The notes below the pieces were generated by a model. The model was given only the letters and a program-made list of their open reading frames with translations, was not told the origin of the DNA and ran no database searches. A stretch of DNA of 35,682 bases from Cymbomonas tetramitiformis (Eukaryota > Chlorophyta > Pyramimonadophyceae > Pyramimonadales > Pyramimonadaceae). Positions 19,201 to 26,244 of the stretch are shown piece by piece (the stretch's first letter is position 1; every line of letters starts with the position of its first letter). A program made the position numbers and the translations under genes. The stretch spans positions 1 to 35,682 of the forward strand of contig LGRX02013674.1 in the NCBI GenBank assembly GCA_001247695.2, in the 5' to 3' direction.

Positions 19201-22200
19201 GACTGGCAGCGCGCCTCGAGCCTCTCCCTCTCCTCCGAGTTGAACCTTCTCAGTCTCATCTCCTCTAGCCATGACGCCAGGCTGTCCATTAGCTCGGGGT
19301 GGTTTCGCGAGAACGCGCAAGGTGCAGGCGCACACCTTTCCCCTGAGAGGGCCAGACGGTCTTCTCCCCGTGTGTCCAGGGACACAGCTTCACGTGGTGG
19401 TAGAGCACAGCCCTCAAAAGCGGGGGCAAGAGTGCGCGCTGCCGTAGCATCGACGTCGAAGATCTCAGTCGCCAGGCACACTCTCGGGTCTTCGTTCCGC
19501 TTGCTCCTTGCATCAACGGGCGGCGTCAACTCGATCAACGGCAGCGTGACCTTCTCCCTCATGCCCAGTGACACCGCGGCCTCAGAAGTGGCGATGCCTC
19601 GGTAGAGGTCGATGGTCAGCTTGAGTGCGTTCTTCAGGGGTCCCGTGCCCACCAAGAAATCCCACGTAGTGTCGTTGGTGTAAGTGACGAAGGCATGGAG
19701 CCGATGCAGAGTCATGTACGGCGTGCCCGCGGCGAGGACCACATCCACGTAGCAGTACTTGGTGAATTCTGCAGGGCTGCCATCACATCTAGCCACCCTG
19801 GCCCCTGTCTCCGCATCAAAGATGGTCAAGCCCAACCTGTTGGCTGTCCTGATGGGGATAATGTTGCAGTTGGCTCCAGTGTCCAGAAGAAGCGCTTTGT
19901 ACAACATGAGCAGGCCCCCAGAGGCCATCAGAGCCATCCCTTGTGCCAAAGACTCGTTCAGGAGCTTGCATACAGGCTGGACCTGTGCCATGGCAGTGAG
20001 CTGCTCCTCTGTAAGGCCACTGAGCATCCTCTTCTTCAATAGCTCGTATGCCTTGGCCTCCATGGTCCCTGCGTGCAGCTCGCCCCTCTCGCTGAAGTCT
20101 CTCACCCCGTAGCTCTCCTGGACGGTGGCCGCTGCAGCAGTTACATGCACCGCCGTCCTCCCCTTCCTGGGCTGCTCCACCGTGTCCTCCGGCATCTCGT
20201 CCAGAGGAACCTCTTCTTCGTCACTGTCGTCGCCCGACTCCATGCCCGGGCAATCGTCATCATCGTCGCTGTCGTCGCCCGACTCCATGCCCGGGCAGTC
20301 GTCATCCTCGTCGCTGATGTCCTGGCAGTCTGCTGCTGAGGCTGTCGGCACGGGGAGCTGGTTGCTCTCAGCCAGTTCCACCAAGGTCTCCACACCCCTT
20401 GGAGCTGTTATGCGACCCTCTGCCACGAGTCCAGCAGCTAGCTTACGGAAAGCTGCTCCCAGACTCTTGATCACGGAGGCCATGAGCTGCACCTTCCTCT
20501 GCATCTCGTCCGCCGCAGGCGCCATGGGCACCTGTGCGTCTGCCTCGTACTCCTCGGGTGTCTTCACTGGGAAGCCCCTCATGCGTTGGGTACTTCCCAG
20601 GGCTACTGCTGGAGCCGCCGTGAGCTCAGACTCCGCACTCTTGCACAGCGTCTCGGGGAGTGCCCCCAAACCCAAGGTGTTGAAGGCGCTCGAGAGCTCC
20701 TCTTCGCCCATCTCCTCGGCCATTGCTGAGAGTAACTCGGTTGGAGGGCCAGACGACGCTCCTACCCCTGCGCTGCCATGGTGGTGTGCGCGTGCATCGA
20801 TGATGTGCGTCTCCCTCTCCGCGACGCGCGCTGCGACTGGCTCCTCGTCGGAGCCCTCATCCTCGGACAGCACCTGCGACTTCACACTGCCCGCACGACT
20901 GGCCGTCTTCCTAGCAGCCACCATGCCCTGGTACTCTGCCTTCAACGCCTCAGGGTTGCCAGTGGCGCCCTTCTGCTTGTCCTCCGGTGCCTGTTTGGCT
21001 CTGTACTTGTCTTTCTCGTCGTTGGACAGCTGCTGCCAGTCCGTCACCAGGATGCCCCAGTCAGAGTTCTTGAAGCGGTTCTTCAGATTGTACATGCGCA
21101 GGGCGGCATTCTCCGCGTCCCACCACTTGCTGGAACCAAGTCTGCTCTCGTGGAACCCAGCAGGCATCTTGACGTGTTTGTAGCCACTCCTGCACTGCTC
21201 GGGATCGGACTCATGCCAGCCCCCTCCAAAGCAGCGCAAGCACTTGGGCTTGTCGTTCGTACGCACGCCCTCTGCTGGCGGCGGCGTCTTGTTGTATGAG
21301 GTCTTCTTAGCTCTTTCGGCAACATTCACCTCCTTCTTCATCTTCTTAGAAGGTGGTGTCTCTGCCTTCTTGCTGCTCTCCAGTTCGCCTGACTGCCCCA
21401 CCTCAGAGGACTCAATCTTCTTGATCGAGTTCTTTATCGCCTTGAGGTCAAGGCCATGCTGACGCGCCTCCCAGGTGGAGTACTGGCAGCCACACCGCCT
21501 GGTGATCTCCTGGAGGAAGGTGAGGATCCAAGACTCTGCATCGCCCTTGAGCTTGTCTTGAACCTCGACGATGGCCTCCAGGTCCTTCCAGGTCACCCGG
21601 TTGGGTGGCGGGAACTGTGCCCTCAGTTGCTCCTTCACCCGCGTCTGGAAGACCTTGATGCGCAGGTTATCCACGCAGTCCTCGATGAAGGTACGCAGCT
21701 CTTCGTCGCTCAACACCTTTCCAGTGTTGAGCTGCATTTCCCTGCGTTGGCACATCTTCATGTAGGTCAGCCCATCCTGCCCCACCTCCTGTGGCTTCTG
21801 TGTCAACAGATCCACTTTCTCTTGTGTCCCTTTCATCATGAACTTCTTGTCAAGGGCAGCGATGAAACCCCTGAGCGCGTAGAAGTACTGGGTATCACGG
21901 GTGCCATCACGTCCCGTCAAGCCTTTCAGGGAGGTTCCATCAGTCAGATATTCGTCGGAAACCTCCCCTTGGGCGTCTTGGTTCGTCACTGGCCTCGCTA
22001 TCACCCACGTGGTGCCAGTGTTCATCTCATTGAAAGGGGGCCTAGCACACGGGATGGTACCCTCGAGTGGGCCATGCTCACTAGTGTCTTTGAGGACTCG
22101 GTCCATGTTGGAGGCCACTACCCCCCCTTTTTCATAGTTCTCACGCCACCAGCTGAGAGCTTGCGAATTCTCTCCAGCCAGACACGCAGGGATGATGTCC

Positions 22201-22577
22201 CACAGATACTCAAAGTCAGGGGGAGTCTCTCTCAGGGTCTTCATCTGTGCTTCGGTGAGCGTGCCAGCCCCGGACCTGAGCCTCCTCCTGACGTTGGCGT
22301 TGTGCTGCCGTACGAAATTCTCGCACATGTCGGCGAACTCCCTCAGGAACTTGGGCCGATCTTCTTCCTTGGTGCCCGTGTAGTTGGGCAGCGTACCAAG
22401 GTTGATGCGCGCGGAGTCAGTGTACTCCATGTCTTCCTCAAAGATTACCAACGGCTCTTGGGCCTGGGCTTGAGGTTGTACTAGTGCTTGGGCCTCAGGC
22501 TGTACTGGTGCTTGGGCCTCAGGCTGGCCACTGGCAGCCCCTTCCTCTCCTTCCAGCTCTGTGAAGTGCTGGCTCAC
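16125..22577 (-). CDS. Gag-protease polyprotein with a long unrecognised C-terminal half
   Basis: About 2150 residues by the open frame. No ATG occurs between the upstream stop (22689-22691) and residue 50 (ATG at 22428-22430), so the start is either that ATG, a non-ATG codon, or a spliced upstream exon. The N-terminal part has PEAQA/PQAQA repeats (about 18-42), then a helical Gag-like region. CLRCFGGGWHESDPEQC (446-462) is a zinc-knuckle-like CX2CX5HX6C site. An acidic tandem repeat, CPGMESGDDSD twice, lies at about 760-790. LLDTGANCNI places the aspartic protease catalytic Asp at 899. The following 1,100 residues match nothing I recognise; they include CTLCEEVD, a Cys/Trp-rich stretch, and a Ser/Arg-rich basic tail of about 100 residues ending just before the overlap. 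It should package RNA and process the polyprotein. Confidence 0.88.
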   Translation of the reverse strand: MSQHFTELEGEEGAASGQPEAQAPVQPEAQALVQPQAQAQEPLVIFEEDMEYTDSARINLGTLPNYTGTKEEDRPKFLREFADMCENFVRQHNANVRRRLRSGAGTLTEAQMKTLRETPPDFEYLWDIIPACLAGENSQALSWWRENYEKGGVVASNMDRVLKDTSEHGPLEGTIPCARPPFNEMNTGTTWVIARPVTNQDAQGEVSDEYLTDGTSLKGLTGRDGTRDTQYFYALRGFIAALDKKFMMKGTQEKVDLLTQKPQEVGQDGLTYMKMCQRREMQLNTGKVLSDEELRTFIEDCVDNLRIKVFQTRVKEQLRAQFPPPNRVTWKDLEAIVEVQDKLKGDAESWILTFLQEITRRCGCQYSTWEARQHGLDLKAIKNSIKKIESSEVGQSGELESSKKAETPPSKKMKKEVNVAERAKKTSYNKTPPPAEGVRTNDKPKCLRCFGGGWHESDPEQCRSGYKHVKMPAGFHESRLGSSKWWDAENAALRMYNLKNRFKNSDWGILVTDWQQLSNDEKDKYRAKQAPEDKQKGATGNPEALKAEYQGMVAARKTASRAGSVKSQVLSEDEGSDEEPVAARVAERETHIIDARAHHHGSAGVGASSGPPTELLSAMAEEMGEEELSSAFNTLGLGALPETLCKSAESELTAAPAVALGSTQRMRGFPVKTPEEYEADAQVPMAPAADEMQRKVQLMASVIKSLGAAFRKLAAGLVAEGRITAPRGVETLVELAESNQLPVPTASAADCQDISDEDDDCPGMESGDDSDDDDDCPGMESGDDSDEEEVPLDEMPEDTVEQPRKGRTAVHVTAAAATVQESYGVRDFSERGELHAGTMEAKAYELLKKRMLSGLTEEQLTAMAQVQPVCKLLNESLAQGMALMASGGLLMLYKALLLDTGANCNIIPIRTANRLGLTIFDAETGARVARCDGSPAEFTKYCYVDVVLAAGTPYMTLHRLHAFVTYTNDTTWDFLVGTGPLKNALKLTIDLYRGIATSEAAVSLGMREKVTLPLIELTPPVDARSKRNEDPRVCLATEIFDVDATAARTLAPAFEGCALPPREAVSLDTRGEDRLALSGERCAPAPCAFSRNHPELMDSLASWLEEMRLRRFNSEERERLEARCQSMVEAGFFKPSSMMQVELTGRVSLHAEGATYEPPAPGTSLTDQMLGMLQASSRSQREANVATRGEWSSAEEPDGRGSVMPASLATTQSDPRYPDLTPEQEAESEADFKLASVQPWVGMAVNPWDYQDKESSWSQQRLYIDRTGYARLCTLCEEVDGSGVDAGFARVKFSRCGEFKTILETELLWPDFTLVDQKVDKETKIPSETWTTRASGRKDNDQVPLPDCGAHREAGRYTMASVQETLNTHQTYPGVVTGKLMWDKVARQFCVLSEHTRAQWDLMERMVRHTMEGAANMTPMGKMTGEFQLPFYYEKDQRWQYQHLKYVQRVDIADLRARLKVRYDKEVAGVKDLDVKLVPQLTLSDAADKVGKFYPVTDGEGGSGEVFSTNAAAVEYLHLGDNARVMLGACKTEEQAHDALDTYGARRNPPVRTSKTLRTPKTVRGDEAGPSGSAPPPSSATLRLRHQTWPNGVFDPAMLEYHASVFQGTYEPESPTRSENTAGEADWLDLGGISEFTALHGQTVFLIQYRCFMGEIEFQLGKPFAQRGKGVHTQRLSSKTLHQYSSSAGVGQRGEFLPLGGQSKGCTGGLLGTLQKHMEHLVDRTQLLEIARSHLSDGPQQGTLRVFKTRANAQSKAVYYLFEDNRYYRERGPSEMAFTLEYLSSGTRKFDCCSWETWRKVAVMHREPLSAFTSSVGPALLAEARRAEVQVRLRNDFMRCLDPIEGEDAGSEEEDGSISGYSSDLAAAAGVSTHTCRTRTPSPQTEDEDSVEVISERLIGLSASLARGQAEVAANDLTMAALSESIRARQEIIREYEERPHAARATARMSTLGPDCPGLDGRDGARATPTQALCSGRALGGTQTRGLECNMAQRPEHRSIHDILRSPAHSVCTQQTEAMPPAAQEQDSISYVPSTPSSTAPSSPERSSGRVVRVDARLSGHPAARPQSPTASAVQQRSPRAGQRRRRSPSPREGAHRQDATRGRHASNGASRSPQGRRSYDEIWEERRRESALGPFQGGTGPAAARRARH

Positions 22578-22710
22578 CCGTATCGCTCTCTGGGCACGCC
22601 TCTCTGCCCTTTGTTGCTCCTGACGGTCAGTCTTGGATTCCGTTGCTATCTTCCCGGTGGAGAAGAGATACTGGTGTGAAGGCTCTTTTCACTCCACACT
22701 TCCCAGCTTA

Positions 22711-22735
22711 CCAGTACGGATGAATCCGTCCCTGG
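22711..22735 (-). repeat. leader hairpin motif, copy 1
   Basis: On the coding strand the motif reads CCAGGGACGGATTCATCCG followed by TACTGG. ACGGAT and ATCCGT can pair around TC, and the outer CCAG and CTGG can pair as well. Confidence 0.75.
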
Positions 22736-22996
22736 CCTCACCTTTCAGTGCTTTGCTCTAAGTAGCAATCACTGCCAGGATAATCTCGTCCATGACTGGT
22801 GAGCAAGGTTTCATCTGTGACCTGACCCTGTCTTATACTGGCTCTTCTAGATGTCCAGCAAGGTTGCCTCAGCCCTCAGTGTCTCTGGTCCACGCAGTAA
22901 ATCAGCAGAACGCCAGCATGGGTCAAGTGGCTACAAAGAATGCTGTCGTGATAGTGTCCACTGACAGTCCTGTTTCGCTCTACGCCTTCAGGCGTA

Positions 22997-23021
22997 CCAG
23001 TACGGATGAATCCGTCCCTGG
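22997..23021 (-). repeat. leader hairpin motif, copy 2
   Basis: Identical to copy 1 over 25 bases, 286 bases further upstream on the coding strand. The sequences around the two copies are otherwise mostly unlike, although GTGCTTTGCTC follows on the plus strand in both. Confidence 0.75.
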
Positions 23022-23212
23022 CTTTACCGTCTGGTGCTTTGCTCCAGCAGGATGTCACTCCCCGAAATAGCCCAGCACATAATTCTCAACGCTGCAGTCA
23101 TGGTGCAAGATCGGCAACCGGTTCCGCTCTGATCGCTGTCGCTGTACTTTGCAAGACTGGTGAACTTCGAGTGCCGCAACAGCCTGCTTCACTCAACCTC
23201 TTCCAAGGCTTA

Positions 23213-23237
23213 CCAGTACGGATAAATCCGTCCCTGG
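23213..23237 (-). repeat. leader hairpin motif, copy 3
   Basis: Matches copies 1 and 2 with one change (ATAAAT for ATGAAT on the plus strand). The change falls at the edge of the loop and leaves the outer stem intact. Confidence 0.75.
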
Positions 23238-23355
23238 CATCACCATTCAGAGGTCTCGTTCTTCAGGACTGCTGTTGAACTCTCAGCATTACAGACGACA
23301 TGTCTGTAATATGGCGCATTTTTGTTTTGAAAAAGACTGTTAATTACAGTTCTGA

Positions 23356-23373
23356 CGCTATCGCACAAGACCA
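23356..23373 (-). promoter_or_regulatory. candidate primer-binding site
   Basis: On the coding strand TGGTCTTGTGCGATAGCG begins at the inner edge of repeat B'. Its complement ends in CCA, as a tRNA 3' end must. The position is right for a minus-strand primer site. The tRNA has not been identified. Confidence 0.5.
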
Positions 23374-23711
23374 AGTCCACAAATGTATATCTTTACAAGC
23401 AGAAGAATACTGTATCTCACAAATTATCTCATAACACTGCTGTTTTTGCGGTCTTAAGCGAGTCCTGGCTATTTTCGGAATCACTGTTACGAAGGCAAAA
23501 CAAAAATGAGCGTCTGTCTCACCCTGCTACGCCGCCCTGCATATTCTCGCTATCTCCAAACAAGTGTAACACCCATCCGTATTTCCGTATCTCGTCACTG
23601 TCATAACTCCTCGCGCGTATCGTACTGCGCGTGTCATACGTTCGTCACAGAGACTGCTTCAGCAAGTGTCACAACCCGGCTGAGGTACACGATAAGCCGT
23701 GGTTTGTGACA
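23372..23711 (-). repeat. terminal repeat B' (right copy)
   Basis: 340 bp nearly identical to B without its hAT-type insert (one visible substitution, near 23517). It ends with the same terminal hairpin (23667-23680 against 23696-23711). On the coding strand this is the first part of the element. Confidence 0.9.
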
Positions 23712-23860
23712 AACAGCAGACCTTCGCCGGAAGTGCAATTCGTATAGGTTAAAACATAAAAACGCACCGCAATTTCACCGGGCAAACCCCGAGAAACCGT
23801 CCCTTTAAATACTATTATCACTGCACAATAGGACGCCCTGTACCGAACTATCTATCTCTT

Positions 23861-24345
23861 TCAGTCGATAATCACGAGGTCACGCGTAAAGTAAAAGCCG
23901 AAGCGCTCTTGAATGCGTCGGGCCGCTCGGAGACTTTCGCCACCGACGAGGTTCGCTGCAAAATAGTTTTCGGCGACGAGGTCCTCCATTTCTCTGAAAC
24001 AGAAAATGGGCTCATATCGTGTACCTCTGATCGAGAGCGAGGCACCATCCGGGCGTCCGATCACGCCCCTGAAACGGTGTTGGCAAACCCGTTTTGCGCA
24101 CATGTACTCTTTCGGAAAATGGTCGAGCAAAAATTCGAGCAATGCTTCGGTCTCCAAAAAATACTTGAAAACAGGTAAGACCGTTCGGGTTTTCCGAGCA
24201 CGTATAACGAGCACTTCTCACGGAACGTCTTACACACCATTTTCAGCAGGTTAAACTGCGTGGTGGTGAGAATACGGTCGAACTGTTCGATGCATATCAA
24301 TGATATGATAAATTGAGCGTCGGTGGTGTTAGCGCTGGAAGACAT
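23861..24345 (-). pseudogene. virus-like protein of unknown function, frameshifted
   Basis: An ATG at 24345 opens a frame rich in hydrophobic and basic residues (including TTTQFNLLKMVCKTFRE, which looks like an F-box-type helix pair). Near 24180-24210 the coding similarity moves by one frame and continues to TGA at 23861, giving about 160 residues. The second part (FKYFLETEALLEFLLDHFPKE onward) is clearly protein-like. The F-box idea rests on a short pattern and is weak. The gene points toward the retroelement and away from the fibre-like genes, with an intergenic region of about 420 bp between them. Confidence 0.5.
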
Positions 24346-24767
24346 TGAAGAATACCTGAACGGTAAGTTCGAGAGTTTTAACGGAAAAAGTTGCAAACAG
24401 TTTTGATAGAGTTCAAGTTATCGGAGGTGTTGAGGCGAGTGTTCTGTCATACACGACTGTCATACATGACGTGTGACAGTCGGTGACGACGAGGTGATCG
24501 ATCGATCGATAACCTCGTGTGGCAAAACCCTAAATCCCGAGGTCCGAACGTCCGAACGTCTTGGTTGACACCGTTAACCCGAACCTTTTTATTCTTCGTT
24601 GTCGATTTTAAAAGTGGAATTGTCGTCCGTTTTGTGCGCTCGCGCGACGTGCAGAAAGGACGTTTGTTGATATTTTCCTAACAAACGTCGTCACATTCAC
24701 GGAAAGAATACGTTCGAGAGAATTCTCGCAAGTCGGATATAGCGCGAGGTTTAACTGTTATTATTGA
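24346..24767. other. intergenic region with hairpin and duplicated block
   Basis: No intact gene is seen. A perfect 9-bp inverted repeat CGACTGTCA / TGACAGTCG lies at 24454-24482, and a GATC microsatellite at about 24496-24511. From 24576 it is similar to 7640-7888. It separates divergently oriented genes, so promoters are expected here. Confidence 0.5.
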
Positions 24768-24794
24768 ATCTTTTACGTTCGGCGACGCGAGATC
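24576..24794 (+). pseudogene. duplicated block, copy 2
   Basis: Similar to 7640-7888, including the FFVVDFKS...VVVRF and QKGRLL segments, but with an extra base in the T-run and early stops. It leads directly into the start-less fibre-like gene that follows. The shared block may be a decayed gene or an old promoter/5' region of a multicopy viral gene. Confidence 0.45.
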
Positions 24795-24797
24795 GTT

Positions 24798-25583
24798 TTG
24801 AACGCGAGCGAGGTTGAATTAAACGCCGGTGTCGCAAGTAGTTGCTATACCATACCTATCAGGGCCAGTCCTGATGTAAGTTCAGAAAGTCTACAATTGT
24901 ATTACGATTCAGCATCAAACGAAGTTAGAAGTGGAGCAGTACTTCAAGGTTCCGTAGGTACGCTCGCACAAGTGGTCGCAAACGGCGATACAGCCTCAAA
25001 CATAAACCTCAGGGGGGACCTCGATGCATCGGGTATCATTCTATCCAGTTCATTAAATTACGTTTATCCAAGTTCAACCAACTCACTCACACTATCAGGC
25101 GTACCTCTGACACTCATTACGAAAGCGTACGCTCATACCACCCTTCCAGCAAACCCGCTTAGGTTCACAGGGGATGTTTTCACATTTGTAAATAACACAG
25201 CCAATACGATTACTGCTTCGACGATTGTCATGTTTGATGATGATGGAATAAACAACGTGAATGGAGTTCAACCGTTCAATAACTCATATACTCAAAGTAA
25301 TCAGAATTGTACACCCATCGGTGTCTGTATTCAAGACAGTGCTGCAACTCAGAGTTGTTTCGTGTTGATTGGACGTGGTTTCACGACATGTAGGAATGCC
25401 GCTGCTACAGATAATACGTATGTAAAAGGTCAACGTGTGAAATGCATAGTAAGCGATGAAATTAATAGTGCTCAGATTACGACGGGCGATTCATATATCG
25501 GAACAGCTATGGAATCAAAAGTGGCTGGTGCTGGTGGCGGTGTATTGATTTGGGTAAGCCCAGGATTCAATTATTTTACATAA
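24798..25583 (+). CDS. beta-rich, fibre-like viral structural protein
   Basis: About 261 residues, rich in Ser, Thr, Asn, Gly and Val, with alternating hydrophobic pattern and few charges, ending in a Gly-rich turn and an aromatic tail (GVLIWVSPGFNYF). This is typical of trimeric fibre or tail-tip proteins of phages and large algal viruses, but no specific family is recognised. The frame is open from 24768 and has no ATG near its start (the given start is TTG), so the real 5' end has probably been lost at the duplicated block. It is more AT-rich than the retroelements around it. The next gene follows after 15 bases on the same strand, like a viral gene pair. Confidence 0.6.
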   Translation: MNASEVELNAGVASSCYTIPIRASPDVSSESLQLYYDSASNEVRSGAVLQGSVGTLAQVVANGDTASNINLRGDLDASGIILSSSLNYVYPSSTNSLTLSGVPLTLITKAYAHTTLPANPLRFTGDVFTFVNNTANTITASTIVMFDDDGINNVNGVQPFNNSYTQSNQNCTPIGVCIQDSAATQSCFVLIGRGFTTCRNAAATDNTYVKGQRVKCIVSDEINSAQITTGDSYIGTAMESKVAGAGGGVLIWVSPGFNYFT

Positions 25584-25598
25584 GTATAGTATAAACAT

Positions 25599-26159
25599 AT
25601 GAGTAGTTTTGGACAAAGTTTAGTTTGCAAAAATTTAACATGTACAACCATTAATGGCAATGCCCCATCGGGTGGGTCAACTAAATGGACAGATATTGGA
25701 AATGACAATATTGAAAGAACAAATGGAAACGTCATTGTAAAGAATGAACTGATAGCTGAAACTGTAACAATCAACAACAAATTGACTGTTGAAAACGCTA
25801 TTGAGATGTTTACGGGAGGTATACAGGCCGCAGCGGGTGATTTTACTGGTTGTGAATGCATAAATTTAGAGGTCGACAATGTTAAGGGAAAATCTGGAAC
25901 AGTTGTCACTGTAAATAACGATACGACAATAAAAGGTGCAATTGTTAACCAGGCACAAATAGGTTCCAAAACAAATTTAGAATTACAAGGGCCCAAATCT
26001 GCTAATTCAACATTTATTAATTTGAATACCGAAGGTGTAGACGAAGCAAATGCTTCAACTATATATTTCAACATAAATTTTAAAAAGAAATCTGATAATA
26101 ATATATTTTTCAGAATTAATATGCCGGGTGATACAGTAGAAACTCTATTACTTTTTTAA
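25599..26159 (+). CDS. beta-rich repeat protein, fibre-like
   Basis: About 186 residues starting at ATG 25599 with MSSFGQSLVCKNLTCTTING, followed by short repeated strands such as NVIVKNELIAETVTINNKL and NLEVDNVKGKSGTVVTVNN. The pattern suggests a beta-helix or fibre shaft like those on virions of large DNA viruses of algae. It is complete, strongly AT-rich and in tandem with the preceding gene. The ending MPGDTVETLLLF is hydrophobic. No catalytic motif is seen. Attachment to the host is a plausible role, inferred from shape only. Confidence 0.65.
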   Translation: MSSFGQSLVCKNLTCTTINGNAPSGGSTKWTDIGNDNIERTNGNVIVKNELIAETVTINNKLTVENAIEMFTGGIQAAAGDFTGCECINLEVDNVKGKSGTVVTVNNDTTIKGAIVNQAQIGSKTNLELQGPKSANSTFINLNTEGVDEANASTIYFNINFKKKSDNNIFFRINMPGDTVETLLLF

Positions 26160-26244
26160 TTATATAACGAATTTCTTTAAAAAATCGGTGTAAATATAAA
26201 TTTCGAATTAATTATTGAAATATTACAGGTAGGCGTGAAAAGAT

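Larger units (their letters stand above)
22578..23371 (-). other. long 5' untranslated leader of the large retroelement
   Basis: About 790 bases lie between repeat B' and the first coding frame. The first frame extends upstream without ATG to 22688. Three copies of a hairpin-forming motif lie at 22711, 22997 and 23213. Short frames exist but none is supported. Such long structured leaders commonly hold packaging and internal-initiation signals. Confidence 0.6.
7937..23711 (-). mobile_element. 15.8-kb retroelement carrying DNA methyltransferase, PHD and DDE integrase
   Basis: The unit begins TGTCGCGAAC and ends GTTTGTGACA, so both ends read TGTC(G/A)C(G/A)AAC inward, and AACA flanks both sides (7933-7936 and 23712-23715). 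The two coding frames lie on the minus strand. Terminal repeats are ordered A (7937-8096), B (8097-8754), A' (8757-8916), genes, B' (23372-23711). A purine-rich tract next to A' and a primer-site-like TGG sequence at the inner edge of B' sit where LTR elements place them. Polymerase domain order (reverse transcriptase, RNase H, integrase) is that of the Ty3/gypsy group, with extra domains inserted. At 15.8 kb it is about two to three times the common length. A hAT-type element sits in B. The element lies within virus-like DNA. Confidence 0.85.

Noticed and set aside
20125..21183. 352-codon plus-strand frame opposite the first retroelement frame
   Set aside because: Ser/Ala-rich shadow of the Gag-protease coding region. 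The minus-strand frame carries the recognised motifs.
22700..23240. CRISPR array from the three repeated leader motifs
   Set aside because: Spacing is irregular (286 and 216 bases), only three copies exist, and the context is a eukaryotic retroelement.
7937..23711. Tyrosine recombinase to go with split direct repeats
   Set aside because: No R...HxxR...Y pattern was found in either large frame, while a full zinc-site and DDE integrase is present.
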